From: Flexicrinis sp001567485 | GTDB taxonomy: Bacteria; Chloroflexota; Anaerolineae; Aggregatilineales; Phototrophicaceae | Length of the DNA: 29,827 bases | Direction: 5' to 3' | Assembly (NCBI GenBank): GCA_030263635.1 | Contig: SZPI01000062.1 | Location: 1 to 29,827, forward strand | Part shown: positions 1-8,092 of the stretch, piece after piece | Layout of the letters: each line of letters starts with the position of its first letter | How positions within the stretch are numbered: the first letter of the stretch is position 1 | The notes under the pieces: model-generated | The model's input: the letters and a program-made list of their open reading frames with translations, nothing else | Databases searched by the model: none | Told to the model about the DNA's origin: nothing | Translations under genes and position numbers: made by a program

Positions 1-644
1 GCCTTCGGCATCGTCGCGTTCCAGTCGACTTCGAGGATTTGATCGACCGCGGCGCCGATCACCTCTGCGCTGCTGCGCGGCAGCACCCGGCCATCTGGCA
101 GGTCGGCAACGTCGGCGCGATAGTAGGCGACGATATGCTCGTTCCACATGCCCTGATGATAGGCCGGAATCTGCTTCATCGACGCGAGATAGGCCTCGAA
201 GCTGGCGACTGGCTGGCCCAAGCGCTTGAGCGCAGGCGCGATCAAGTCCTTGACGGCGGGGTGCATCACACCCGCGTCGAGGATCACCATCTTCTTGACC
301 CGTTCGGGATAGTTCGCGCCGAGGTAGATCGTCATCAGGCCGCCGTAGCTGTGCCCGCCGATGTTGGCGCGTTCAAGGCCGAGCGCGTCCATCATGCCGA
401 CGATGTCGCGCGCGTGATCTTCCGGGCTGTACACCGCGCCGGCAGGCTTGTCGCTCAGGCCGCGGCCGCGCAAATCCACGGCTAACACCCGCGCATGCTG
501 CGTGAGTCCGGCGGCGATCAGGCCGTCGAAGTGATGACAGTTGGCGGAAAGGCCGTGCATCAGGATCAGCGGCTCTCCCTCGCCACCGTGATCGATGTAC
601 GCCAATTGGATGCCGTTGGTGTGTACGAATTTCTGCTCGCCCAC
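1..644 (-). CDS. alpha/beta hydrolase, 3' end cut by the window edge
   Basis: Open on the minus strand from a GTG at 644 to the window edge, giving about 214 residues without a stop. The start is chosen because GGAG lies 7 nt upstream of the GTG and because the family's N-terminal strand (FVHTNGIQLAYIDHG) begins right after it. Visible alpha/beta-hydrolase marks are the oxyanion-hole segment LILMHGLSAN (about residues 27-36), DLRGRGLSDKP (about 58-68) and the nucleophile elbow GGHSYGG with Ser-99. The catalytic Asp and His would lie in the part beyond the window. The substrate cannot be told from sequence. Family members include esterases, epoxide hydrolases and C-C bond hydrolases. It is the last visible gene of a minus-strand series after the M20 peptidase (78-nt gap). 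A TACAAT box at 683-688 on the minus strand could give it its own promoter, but the TTGACC upstream is only 14 nt away, so that is weak. Confidence 0.88.
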   Translation of the reverse strand, partial: MGEQKFVHTNGIQLAYIDHGGEGEPLILMHGLSANCHHFDGLIAAGLTQHARVLAVDLRGRGLSDKPAGAVYSPEDHARDIVGMMDALGLERANIGGHSYGGLMTIYLGANYPERVKKMVILDAGVMHPAVKDLIAPALKRLGQPVASFEAYLASMKQIPAYHQGMWNEHIVAYYRADVADLPDGRVLPRSSAEVIGAAVDQILEVDWNATMPK

Positions 645-722
645 GAGGATTCTCCGTTCGGGTGGCCGCCGATGATCCGCAGATTGTACCGCGTAGGCCG
701 CCGGTCAAGGTGGAACGCGGCG

Positions 723-1871
723 CTACTCGCTCACCCACTCCTTCAGCATGCCGGCGATGAGCGCGGCACGCTGCGGCAGGCTGTTGATGACGACGTGTTC
801 ATGGACAGCATGCAGGCCGTCGCCCTGCGGGCCGAGGCCGTCGAGCGTCGGGACACCCATCGCCGCCGTGATGTTGCCGTCGCTGCCGCCGCCGCTGCCA
901 TCCTCGCGCACGGTCAGGCCGACCTTTTCCCCGATGGCCTTGCACTGTGCGAACGAGCGCTCCATCTGGGCATTGTGTTCCATCGGCTCGCGGCCGTGAA
1001 TCTCCTCGACCCACACCTTCGCGCCGGGGATGTGCGGTTGCAGATCGCTCAGGCTGCTCTTGATCGTCTTCAGCGCGCGCAGGGTCATCACGCGTGTATC
1101 GATGTACGCGCTGGCCTTGGCCGGGATGACGTTGCCAGCGCTGCCGCCGTCGACCATCGTGACGCTGACGGATGTGCCGTTCTTGAGGTCGTTCAGCTGG
1201 TTGATCTTGTCGATCTGCTGCGCCAGTTCGACGATCGCGTTGATACCCTTCTCCGGCTGGTTGCCGGCGTGAGCCGCGCGGCCCTCGACATGCACGCGGA
1301 AGCTCGCCAGCCCCTTGCGCCACGTCTTGAGCGCGCCTTCCTGCGTCGCTGGCTCCATGACCATCACGAGGCCGCAGTCCTTGGCGATCTCGCGCAGGAC
1401 GGGAATCGAGTGGACGCTGCCTACTTCTTCGTCACTGGTCATCAGCACCCACACCGGACGGTTGGGGAACTGGCCGAGTTCACGCAGGCCGCGGATGGCG
1501 GTCAAGACGATGGTGATGCCGCCCTTCATGTCGATGGCGCCGGGGCCGAACAGCTTGCCGTCGGCGTCAATCGTGACCGGGCGTTCGGCCAGCGTGCCCA
1601 ACGGCCATACCGTGTCGATATGAATCAGAAACAGCAGCGGCTTGCCGGGGGCGTCTTCATTCCACTTCGCGAGCAGAAAGTCACCGACAGCGGTCTGCGG
1701 AATGCGCGTGATCGAGGACGCGCCGAGCGCCTCGAACTGCTGGCGCATGTACTCGCCGAGCGTGTCGACGGACGCTTTGTCGGTGGTCGGGGTCTCGAAG
1801 TTGACCAGCGTGGTCAATTGGTCGACCATCGCCTGCTTCTGACCCGTGAAGTAGGTGAGCAGTTCTGTCAT
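723..1871 (-). CDS. M20 family metallopeptidase (glutamate carboxypeptidase CPG2-like)
   Basis: A 382-residue protein with the full set of M20 metal ligands. FLIHIDTVWP contains His-84 and Asp-86. GPGAIDMKGG contains the bridging Asp-114. MTSDEEVGS contains the catalytic/metal pair Glu-148/Glu-149. VMEPA contains Glu-173, and GLHAVHEHV near residue 354 holds the C-terminal metal His. The segment from about 180 to 290 (RVHVEGRAAHAGNQPEKG onward) is the dimerisation lid domain. Length and motif order match CPG2/ArgE-type carboxypeptidases, which remove a C-terminal amino acid from peptides or acyl-amino acids using two zinc ions. No signal peptide is seen, so it probably acts in the cytoplasm. 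The ATG at 1871 is the only sensible start and has a distant AAGGA. It follows the lipoprotein gene by 31 nt, so the two are probably co-transcribed. The exact substrate is unknown. Confidence 0.93.
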   Translation of the reverse strand: MTELLTYFTGQKQAMVDQLTTLVNFETPTTDKASVDTLGEYMRQQFEALGASSITRIPQTAVGDFLLAKWNEDAPGKPLLFLIHIDTVWPLGTLAERPVTIDADGKLFGPGAIDMKGGITIVLTAIRGLRELGQFPNRPVWVLMTSDEEVGSVHSIPVLREIAKDCGLVMVMEPATQEGALKTWRKGLASFRVHVEGRAAHAGNQPEKGINAIVELAQQIDKINQLNDLKNGTSVSVTMVDGGSAGNVIPAKASAYIDTRVMTLRALKTIKSSLSDLQPHIPGAKVWVEEIHGREPMEHNAQMERSFAQCKAIGEKVGLTVREDGSGGGSDGNITAAMGVPTLDGLGPQGDGLHAVHEHVVINSLPQRAALIAGMLKEWVSE

Positions 1872-1902
1872 GTTGGGTGATTTCCTTACTGCCTGTAGGG
1901 AA

Positions 1903-3219
1903 CTAGAACGGGCAAAGATCCTGCGCCGTATACGATGGGCTGCGGCTTCCGTAGCGATTGAGCTGCGCCAACGCTTCGGGCGCGCCGTCGATTATAGTCC
2001 TGACGGCCTCGCAGGCGCTACTGACATTGGCCGTGCTTTGGAACGTCTCTAGGAACGTGCGGGCCATCTGCGCATAGACTGGCGTGCGCTCCGGATCGTC
2101 GTAGATGCGCTGGATTTCCTGAAAGGTCGTGGTTTGCAGCGGGCTGGCCTGCACGACCTGCGCTTGCAGCAGACGGTAGAGCGCGTAGCTTTGCAGCACA
2201 TCCGGCTCGTCGTTGAACCAGAAGCGCAGGTCGGTGTTGTCGATGGCGCTGCGGTAGATCGTCTCGGCGGCGGCGTAATCCCCGCGCAGCAGCGCGCGAT
2301 CCCCTTCGTGCAGCACCTGAATCTTGAAGCGCGGCGGCTCAAGCTCAACGATGCTCAGCACGTATTGGGCGCCGTTCCAGTCGTAGATGTTGGAACCGGT
2401 GCGCAGCGGGCCGGTCTCGGCAGTGCCGCGTGACGTCAGCCGCACGACGATCTCGCTCACCTCATCATTGTCGAAGTCGAGCACCTGCGGCGGTTCGGTG
2501 CTGGTGACATTAGGCGGCAGCAGGTCGACAAAACGCGAACGCTCCGGCGAGAACGTGACCAGCTGCGTGCGATACTCGCACGTCTCGGCGGTCGGGCAGG
2601 ACGGGATCGCCAGCAGCAGATCGTTGCGGCGGTCGCGGTTGACGTCGAGGAAGGCCAGCACGGTCGGCGGCTGATCCGTGTCCGAGACGGCCTCAAACAA
2701 CACCTCGACCGTTCCGGCGCGGCACCCGAACACCGCGATCCCCGCTTCGCCGTCTGGCGATACGTAAGGTATCAGCACGTCGGGGCGGCCCTCGCCGGTA
2801 TAGTCGATGTCGGCGCGGGCAATCGCGTCATTGGGCGTCACGTCCCAGTCGTCGCGCAGCACGCCGATCAACGTTTCAGCGTCGCCGCCGAGGTTGAGAT
2901 AACGCGTGATCTCCTCGATCAGCACCGTGGCATTGGCCGGCGGCGAGTCCTCCAGCGCGACCTCGGCGTTGGCGGCCGGACAGGCAGAAAAGTCCGGCGT
3001 GGCGGTGGCCGGCGGGGCAATCGCGACGACCGTCGACGGGGCGCTCAGTTCGGGCTGGCCGATCAGCGAGACGCCGCTGGGCAGCAGATCGCCGTACACG
3101 ACACGGCCGATGGTGGCGGTCGGGAACGGGGTGATCGCGCGGCGCTCCGGCTCCGGCGACGGGGTGCACGCGGCGAGCAGCAGGGCGATCAGGGCGAGGA
3201 CGAGCATCGATTTCCGCAT
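1903..3219 (-). CDS. lipoprotein with FG-GAP/VCBS-like repeats and a TPR-like segment
   Basis: A 438-residue protein. The N-terminus MRKSMLVLALIALLLAAC is a lipoprotein signal peptide with lipobox LLAAC (Cys-18), followed by a Pro/Thr-rich linker (about 19-80). Three Asp-rich segments resemble FG-GAP/VCBS calcium-binding blades: DIDYTGEGRPDVLIPY (about 139-154), DVNRDRRNDLLLAI and DFDNDEVSEIVVRL. The C-terminal third has a TPR-like helix pair (HEGDRALLRGDYAAAETIY). The protein should be anchored on the outer face of the cytoplasmic membrane. No catalytic motif is recognised, so a scaffold or monitoring role is only inference. The ATG at 3219 is preferred over Met-5 because it supplies the Arg-Lys n-region of the signal peptide. 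A TATACT box ends exactly 7 nt before this ATG, which suggests a leaderless message. It is the first gene of the run lipoprotein, M20 peptidase, hydrolase. Confidence 0.85.
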   Translation of the reverse strand: MRKSMLVLALIALLLAACTPSPEPERRAITPFPTATIGRVVYGDLLPSGVSLIGQPELSAPSTVVAIAPPATATPDFSACPAANAEVALEDSPPANATVLIEEITRYLNLGGDAETLIGVLRDDWDVTPNDAIARADIDYTGEGRPDVLIPYVSPDGEAGIAVFGCRAGTVEVLFEAVSDTDQPPTVLAFLDVNRDRRNDLLLAIPSCPTAETCEYRTQLVTFSPERSRFVDLLPPNVTSTEPPQVLDFDNDEVSEIVVRLTSRGTAETGPLRTGSNIYDWNGAQYVLSIVELEPPRFKIQVLHEGDRALLRGDYAAAETIYRSAIDNTDLRFWFNDEPDVLQSYALYRLLQAQVVQASPLQTTTFQEIQRIYDDPERTPVYAQMARTFLETFQSTANVSSACEAVRTIIDGAPEALAQLNRYGSRSPSYTAQDLCPF

Positions 3220-3226
3220 GACCGGA

Positions 3227-3235
3227 AGTATACCA
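3227..3235 (-). promoter_or_regulatory. Extended -10 promoter of the lipoprotein gene
   Basis: The minus strand reads TGGTATACT, an extended -10 of the TGnTATAMT type. Seven bases then separate it from the ATG at 3219, so the expected transcription start falls on the start codon. No convincing -35 box is seen. Confidence 0.6.
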
Positions 3236-3248
3236 TGCGCAGGGAAAG

Positions 3249-3297
3249 CGATCAGGATTCAGGATTCAGGGGTCAGAGGGCAGTTGTCAGTTGTCAG
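3249..3297 (+). repeat. Heptamer array (NNNTCAG), 7 units
   Basis: Seven contiguous 7-mers ending in CAG lie between the lipoprotein and dinB-like genes. Examples are GATTCAG twice, GGGTCAG, AGGGCAG and TTGTCAG twice. The same words recur in the arrays near 8.1, 20.5 and 29.6 kb. The array ends about 14 nt upstream of the lipoprotein's -10 box. Confidence 0.85.
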
Positions 3298-3333
3298 GCT
3301 GAACGACTGCGCATTGGAACTGACCGCTGTAAT

Positions 3334-3522
3334 GTAGGGGCGACCGGTCAAGTCACTCCTCACCACCCATATCCGCCGAATCGGCGGTGGGCAGCATAGT
3401 TGGGAACGGGCCGAGGTTGACCGGTGTCGCGCGGCGGGCGATCTCGATGTCCCGGATGTGGCTCTCGTCCAGATAGCCCACCGACATCGTCGGCATGCCG
3501 CTGGCGGCGTCCCAGCCCCTAC
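3334..3522. mobile_element. Small MITE-like element with GTAGGGGC inverted ends
   Basis: A 189-bp segment begins with GTAGGGGC (3334-3341) and ends with its exact complement GCCCCTAC (3515-3522). Short elements with GTAGGGGCG ends are, to my knowledge, dispersed in cyanobacterial and Chloroflexota genomes. The right end overlaps the stop codon of the DinB-like gene: the TAG at 3519-3521 is part of the inverted end. No target duplication is evident. The 8-bp arms are short, so chance cannot be excluded. Confidence 0.4.
3353..3496 (-). CDS. Possible small ORF inside the MITE-like element
   Basis: An open frame of 47 codons begins MPTMSVGYLDESH and ends ADMGGEE. Its composition looks protein-like (mixed hydrophobic and charged residues, including DIEIARRATPVNLGPFP) rather than the Arg/Ala-rich pattern of shadow frames in this GC-rich DNA. 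It starts 22 nt after the DinB-like stop in a different frame, with only a weak GGGACG upstream. No family is recognised. It may be a remnant carried by the element or simply non-coding. Confidence 0.2.
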   Translation of the reverse strand: MPTMSVGYLDESHIRDIEIARRATPVNLGPFPTMLPTADSADMGGEE

Positions 3523-3992
3523 GGCTCGCCGCGCAGCGCCCGTTCGATCTGCGCCAGATGCACGTCGCAGTGCGCCGCATAACGATACGCTACGTTCTCG
3601 ACCGTCACGATCCCCCACTCTGGATGTTGGCCGGTCTGCATCCACTGCGCATCGGTCAGTGATTCGAGCAGCGCCACGAACCGCGCATGCAGCCCGCGCA
3701 AGATCAGCAGCGACGGCGCAATCGGCAGCGTCGAGTCGGCCATCTCGGCCCACGCCGCCTGATCGTAGACCGGCAGCGTCGCCGGATTCGGCTCACTCAG
3801 CGGCTTACGGAAGCGAAAATTGGCGCTCATGTGGCTGTCGGCCAGATGGTGCACGATCTGGCGCGTCGACCATTCGCCGGGGGCGTGCCGGTCGAGGTCG
3901 GCGTCGCTCAGCGGCGTGACGCGCGCTTCGAGTTCGGCGGGGAAACTGCGCAGTCGCTCTATCGCAGAACGGCGGTCGGTGTAAGGGGCCAT
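3519..3992 (-). CDS. DinB/YfiT (BstA-like) putative metal-dependent thiol transferase
   Basis: A 157-residue four-helix protein of the DinB superfamily. The segment WSTRQIVHHLADSHMSANFR closely matches, from memory, Bacillus YfiT/BstA, and the C-terminal YAAHCDVHLAQIERAL supplies the other two His of the His3 metal site. In Bacillus the protein is reported as a bacillithiol S-transferase. Whether this organism uses that thiol is unknown, so only the fold and metal site are firm. The ATG at 3992 is chosen because GAGGA lies about 8 nt upstream and the family N-terminus starts there. An in-frame upstream extension to 4145 is Arg/Ser-rich and unlike a protein. The gene is divergent from secA. 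Its TAG stop is formed by the end of the MITE-like repeat, though length is close to normal for the family, so at most a few C-terminal residues were altered. Confidence 0.85.
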   Translation of the reverse strand: MAPYTDRRSAIERLRSFPAELEARVTPLSDADLDRHAPGEWSTRQIVHHLADSHMSANFRFRKPLSEPNPATLPVYDQAAWAEMADSTLPIAPSLLILRGLHARFVALLESLTDAQWMQTGQHPEWGIVTVENVAYRYAAHCDVHLAQIERALRGEP

Positions 3993-4188
3993 GGCGGATT
4001 CCTCATCGGGGTTGCGCGGCGTTTCGTATCTGGATCGTGATACAGACGCACGACTGCGTAAAGATATCACGGATTCCGTCAGGGGGTGCGGACAGCGCAT
4101 TGAGCGAACGTGAGTCGCACCGGCTTTGCCGCATACACAACGCATATACGACGCTTACGCGCCCCTGAGACTTGCGAGGCGGAGGCTG

Positions 4189-4197
4189 TGCTATAAT
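4189..4197 (+). promoter_or_regulatory. Extended -10 promoter of secA
   Basis: TGCTATAAT is a perfect TATAAT with the TGn extension. A possible weak -35 (TTGCGA, 4172-4177) is only 14 nt away. The expected start near 4204 gives a leader of about 34 nt before the ATG at 4238 and rules out the in-frame start at 4172. Confidence 0.75.
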
Positions 4198-4237
4198 GCG
4201 AGCGCTAAATGGACGTCTCTCAGACGAAGAAGGACGC

Positions 4238-7057
4238 ATGTTCCGTTCGATCACGAAACGACTCTTCGGCGGCGGCGGCGACCGTGTGCTGAATGAATAC
4301 CGCGACCGCGTCGACCAGATCAACGCGCTCGAACCGGCGATCTCCGCGCTCACGGACGAACAGCTCCGCGCCAAGACCGATGAATTTCGCGCACGGCTCG
4401 ACCACGGCGAGTCGCTCGAAGCCATCCTGCCCGAGGCGTTCGCGGCGGTGCGCGAGGCGGCCAAGCGCACCATCGGCCAGCGTCACTTCGACGTTCAGCT
4501 CATCGGCGGCATGGTGCTGCACGAGGGCAAGATCGCCGAGATGAAAACCGGCGAAGGCAAGACGCTCACCGCGACGCTCGCGATCTACCTCAACGCGCTG
4601 CACGGCAAAGGCGTTCATCTCGTCACGCCCAACGACTACTTGAGCAAGGTCGGCGTGCAGACGATGGGGCCGATCTACGACTTCCTCGGCCTCAGCGTCG
4701 CCGTGATTCAGAACATGGGCAACGATCCGGCCATGGCGTCGTTCCTGTACGATCCGCAGTTCGGCAGCAATGACGCACGCTATCAGAACCTGCGCCCGGT
4801 CAGGCGCGTCGAGGCGTATGGCGCGGACATCACCTATGGCACCAACAACGAGTTCGGCTTCGACTATCTACGCGACAACATGGTGTGGGAAGAAAATCAG
4901 CTCGTGCAGGCGCGCGGGCTGCACTACGCCATCGTCGACGAGGTCGACAACATCCTGATTGACGAAGCGCGCACGCCGTTGATCATCAGCGGCCCCGCCG
5001 AAAAACCGTCCGACCTCTATCGCAAGTTCGCCGACCTCGTGAAGCGCCTCAAAGTCAGCAGTGAGGACAGCGTCATCAACGAGGCGCCGGACGGTGATTA
5101 TGTGGTCGACGAGAAGGATCGCGTCGCCTTCTTGACCGAGGCCGGCACCGAGAAGATCGAACGACTGCTCGGCATCGACGAGCTGTATCACCCCGAACAC
5201 GCCGAGATGATCCCGTATCTCGACAACTGCCTGCGCGCTCATGCCCTGTACAACCGGGACAAGGAGTATGTCGTTCAGGACGGCCAGATCATCATCGTGG
5301 ATGAGTTCACGGGCCGTTTGATGTACGGCCGGCGCTTCAGCGAAGGCTTGCATCAGGCCATCGAAGCGAAGGAGAACGTCGAAGTCCGGCGCGAGAACCT
5401 CACGCTGGCGACCATCACGTTCCAGAACTTCTTCCTGATGTACGAGAAGCTGGCCGGCATGACCGGCACGGCGATGACCGAGTCGGAGGAGTTCTACAAG
5501 ATCTACAACCTCGACGTCGTCAGCATCCCGACCAACCTGCCGGTTGCGCGTGCTGACAACAACGACCTGATCTACATCAACGAGAAGGCTAAGTTCGAGG
5601 CCATCGCGGCGGAGATCAAGGCGCGCCATGACAAGGGTCAGCCGGTGCTGATCGGCACGGTCGCCATCGAGACCAGCGAGCGCCTGAGCGAGTTCCTCAA
5701 GAAGTCGAGGATTCCGCATCAAGTCCTGAACGCCAAGCAGCACGAACGCGAGGCCGGGATCATCGCGCAGGCCGGGCGCGCCGGCGCTGTGACAATCGCC
5801 ACAAACATGGCCGGCCGTGGTGTCGACATCTTGCTGGGCGGCAACCCTGACGGCTTGGCGCGTCAGATGCTGCGCGAGAAAGGCGTCGACGTGACGCAGG
5901 TCACGCATGACGACTGGGAAGCGGCGCTGGCCGAAGCGAAAGCCATCACCAAAGCCGAACGGCAGCAGGTGATCGACGCGGGCGGCCTATTTGTGCTCGG
6001 CACCGAGCGCCATGAAGCGCGCCGTATCGACAACCAGCTGCGCGGCCGTTCCGGGCGTCAGGGCGATCCGGGCGAGTCGCGCTTTATGCTCAGCCTCGAC
6101 GACGACCTTGTGCGTCGGTTCGGCGGCGAGCGCATGCGCGGCGTGATGAACTGGGCCAAGCTGCCGGACAACGAGCCGATCGAGCACAGCCTGATTACGC
6201 GCATGATCCAGCAGGCGCAGGTGCGCGTCGAAGGCTATCACTTCGACACCCGCAAGCGCGTCAAGGAATACGACGACGTCGTCAATCGCCAGCGCGACCT
6301 GACCTATCAGCGCCGCCGTGACATCCTGACCGCCACCGAGAGCCTGCGCGATCAGTACTTGGAGATGCTGGACACAGCGATCGAGGAGCAGTTGGACGCG
6401 TATTTCGCGCCCGACAGCGAGATGGACGCCACCATGCTCTACCGGCAGCTGCTGACGATTTTCCCCGTGCCGGAGGAAATCACCGACGACACCATCGACC
6501 TCTGTGGCGACGACCGCGCGGCGCTCAAGACTCTGCTGCTGGACGCTGGCGAGAAGGCATACGACCGCAAGGCCGAGGAGCTTGGCCCGGTGATGCTGCT
6601 GGCCGAGAAGCGCATCCTGTTGATGTCCATCGACAACCAATGGCAGCGCCATCTCACCGACCTTGACATTCTGCGCGAGGGCATCGGGTTGGTGAGCATC
6701 GCGCAGCGCGATCCGCTGGTGGAATACAAGCGCCAGTCGTTCGATATGTTCGACGACATGGAGGCGCGCGTGCGGACTCAGGCGCTCAACAGCATCTTCC
6801 GCGTGCAGATCCAACAGGCGCAGGCCACCCCGCAGCGCCGCGCGATGACCACAGGGCGCGCCGCCGCGCCGGTGCTCGCCGCGGCATCGCCAGCGCAGCA
6901 GGCGACAGCCACAGCTGGGAACAACGGCCCTGAGCGCCCGCAGCCCGTCCGCGCGATTAAACGCCCCGGCCCGAATGATCCGTGCTGGTGCGGCAGCGGG
7001 CAGAAATATAAGAAGTGTCACATGAAACAGGATCGAATTTCTGACGCACGCGGTTAG
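4238..7057 (+). CDS. secA: Preprotein translocase ATPase SecA
   Basis: A 939-residue SecA, the cytoplasmic motor that pushes preproteins through SecYEG. Walker A is EMKTGEGKT (Lys-108/Thr-109). The Walker B region reads IVDEVDNILIDEARTPLIIS, and ITYGTNNEFGFDYLRDN and MTGTAMTESEEF are standard. Arg-rich motif VI appears as RRIDNQLRGRSGRQGDPGES. The C-terminus carries the zinc-binding SEC-C motif (PCWCGSGQKYKKCH) after an Ala/Gln/Thr linker. An insertion of about 20 residues before ITYGTNN (AMASFLYDPQFGSNDARYQ) is typical of Chloroflexota SecA as I recall it. The ATG at 4238 follows AAGGA (short 3-nt spacer), aligns with the family N-terminus MFRSITKRLF, and lies 34 nt after the predicted transcription start. 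Position 4 of the usual DEVDSILIDEA motif is Asn instead of Ser. It is followed 27 nt later by a winged-helix gene. Confidence 0.98.
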   Translation: MFRSITKRLFGGGGDRVLNEYRDRVDQINALEPAISALTDEQLRAKTDEFRARLDHGESLEAILPEAFAAVREAAKRTIGQRHFDVQLIGGMVLHEGKIAEMKTGEGKTLTATLAIYLNALHGKGVHLVTPNDYLSKVGVQTMGPIYDFLGLSVAVIQNMGNDPAMASFLYDPQFGSNDARYQNLRPVRRVEAYGADITYGTNNEFGFDYLRDNMVWEENQLVQARGLHYAIVDEVDNILIDEARTPLIISGPAEKPSDLYRKFADLVKRLKVSSEDSVINEAPDGDYVVDEKDRVAFLTEAGTEKIERLLGIDELYHPEHAEMIPYLDNCLRAHALYNRDKEYVVQDGQIIIVDEFTGRLMYGRRFSEGLHQAIEAKENVEVRRENLTLATITFQNFFLMYEKLAGMTGTAMTESEEFYKIYNLDVVSIPTNLPVARADNNDLIYINEKAKFEAIAAEIKARHDKGQPVLIGTVAIETSERLSEFLKKSRIPHQVLNAKQHEREAGIIAQAGRAGAVTIATNMAGRGVDILLGGNPDGLARQMLREKGVDVTQVTHDDWEAALAEAKAITKAERQQVIDAGGLFVLGTERHEARRIDNQLRGRSGRQGDPGESRFMLSLDDDLVRRFGGERMRGVMNWAKLPDNEPIEHSLITRMIQQAQVRVEGYHFDTRKRVKEYDDVVNRQRDLTYQRRRDILTATESLRDQYLEMLDTAIEEQLDAYFAPDSEMDATMLYRQLLTIFPVPEEITDDTIDLCGDDRAALKTLLLDAGEKAYDRKAEELGPVMLLAEKRILLMSIDNQWQRHLTDLDILREGIGLVSIAQRDPLVEYKRQSFDMFDDMEARVRTQALNSIFRVQIQQAQATPQRRAMTTGRAAAPVLAAASPAQQATATAGNNGPERPQPVRAIKRPGPNDPCWCGSGQKYKKCHMKQDRISDARG

Positions 7058-7084
7058 GAACGGTTCGCAGCAGGCAGGAAGTGT

Positions 7085-7471
7085 GTGACGACAATGGCAA
7101 CGCAAACCCCGGTCGAGAAGACTCTGGTTGAGTTCGCGCTCGGTACGATCAGCAGTTTCCTCAAGTGGGACATCTTGCGAGTCCTCTACGATTCTCCCGA
7201 AGGCGTGTTGAGCGCCGCACAGGTCGAGGCGCGCACCCGCCGTTCACCGGCCGATGTCGAGGCGGGTTTGCGTGCGCTCAACGCCGACCGGATCATCGTG
7301 GCGGTTCGCAGTCAAGGTGAGACGCGCTACCGGATCACGCATCACAGCGGGCTGCGCCGGACGATCGACAGCTTTCTGGCGGCCTGTCATAACCGCGATT
7401 TCCGGCTGACCGTCATCCAGCAGATGATGCGATCGGAGCAACCGTCCGGCGCGGCGGTGGCGCGTGGTTGA
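7085..7471 (+). CDS. Winged-helix DNA-binding domain protein
   Basis: A 128-residue protein starting with GTG at 7085 (AGGAA 4 nt before it); an ATG at 7094, three codons in, is an alternative. The layout fits a MarR/ArsR-like winged helix: WDILRVLYDSPEGVLSAAQV (helix 1-2), then RRSPADVEAGLRALNADRII as recognition helix plus wing entry, and VRSQGETRYRITH as the beta wing. The C-terminal helices (TIDSFLAACHNRDFRLTVIQ) may dimerise. No ligand-binding residues are evident. It lies 27 nt after secA and its last 8 nt overlap the next membrane-protein gene, so the two are translationally coupled. It may regulate that protein or report to it; this is inference from position only. Confidence 0.7.
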   Translation: MTTMATQTPVEKTLVEFALGTISSFLKWDILRVLYDSPEGVLSAAQVEARTRRSPADVEAGLRALNADRIIVAVRSQGETRYRITHHSGLRRTIDSFLAACHNRDFRLTVIQQMMRSEQPSGAAVARG

Positions 7472-8084
7472 ACTTGTCGTCTATCAGGCGCTCATCCTCT
7501 TCGCGTGGTTCCCGCTGGCATTCTTGTTGGCGGTGCTGCTGCTGATCGCCCGCTTCTACGACCGGTTCAGCCCCCATCACACCTATTGGCGTCTTTACGG
7601 TATCCCTATCCTCGGGTATGGCATCGCGCTCGTCCGTGAGGCCAACACCGGCACGCCGGTCGACGCGCTGGCCGATCAGCTGCAGGCGATCAGCGGGATC
7701 ATCACCCTGCTGCTGACGGTGCGGCTGGCGTGGTTCATGCTTCGCGGCGCGCCACCTCCGCCGGCAAGCCCCGCCGCGGCCGCCGCACCTCCGCTGTTGG
7801 TGGCGGTGAGCGGCGTCATTGGGCCTGCCGCGGTCGGGATCGCCGTGATCTTGCTGGGCCGCTTCACACAGCGCATGGTGCGCCTTAACCGCAGCCCGCG
7901 CTATCACGTCTGGCATTACGTCGCTGGCGTCGGCCTGCTGCTCGCCGCGGGCGCGCGCCTGCTCGACCGTCCGCCCGGTGATTGGCTCGGCGTGCTCTAT
8001 CCGCTGCTGCTGGCGTCGAGTCTCACCCTCTGCGCAATCGTGACGTGGCGCGCGTGGTCATGGCTGTTGGCGGAACGGGGATAA
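7464..8084 (+). CDS. Small polytopic membrane protein, function unknown
   Basis: A 206-residue protein starting with GTG at 7464, with GGTGG just upstream, overlapping the preceding gene by 8 nt. It shows about five to six hydrophobic segments: residues about 3-28 (YQALILFAWFPLAFLLAVLL), a second around 70-95 (ISGIITLLLTVRLAWFML), a third after an Ala/Pro-rich loop (LLVAVSGVIGPAAVGIAVIL), a fourth near 155-170 (YVAGVGLLLAAG) and a C-terminal one (VLYPLLLASSLTLCAIVTW). Short Arg-containing loops separate them. I do not recognise a family or any catalytic motif. The overlap with the winged-helix gene suggests the pair works as a unit, for example a membrane sensor with its regulator, but that is only a guess. 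A heptamer array starts 9 nt after its stop. Confidence 0.75.
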   Translation: MVELVVYQALILFAWFPLAFLLAVLLLIARFYDRFSPHHTYWRLYGIPILGYGIALVREANTGTPVDALADQLQAISGIITLLLTVRLAWFMLRGAPPPPASPAAAAAPPLLVAVSGVIGPAAVGIAVILLGRFTQRMVRLNRSPRYHVWHYVAGVGLLLAAGARLLDRPPGDWLGVLYPLLLASSLTLCAIVTWRAWSWLLAERG

Positions 8085-8092
8085 GAAGCAAG

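Noticed and set aside
495..1880. Long plus-strand frame (461 codons) opposite the M20 gene
   Set aside because: Arg/Ala/Val/Asp-rich composition with no domain; it is the complement frame of a well-supported metallopeptidase gene.
3993..4145. 51-residue N-terminal extension of the DinB-like protein
   Set aside because: Arg/Ser-rich, unlike the family; a good ribosome-binding site precedes the ATG at 3992.
4172..4237. 22-residue N-terminal extension of SecA
   Set aside because: It begins upstream of the predicted promoter (TATAAT at 4192) and has no family match.
4868..7105. Long minus-strand frames opposite secA
   Set aside because: They mirror SecA codon structure and lack any recognisable domain; secA is certain on the other strand.
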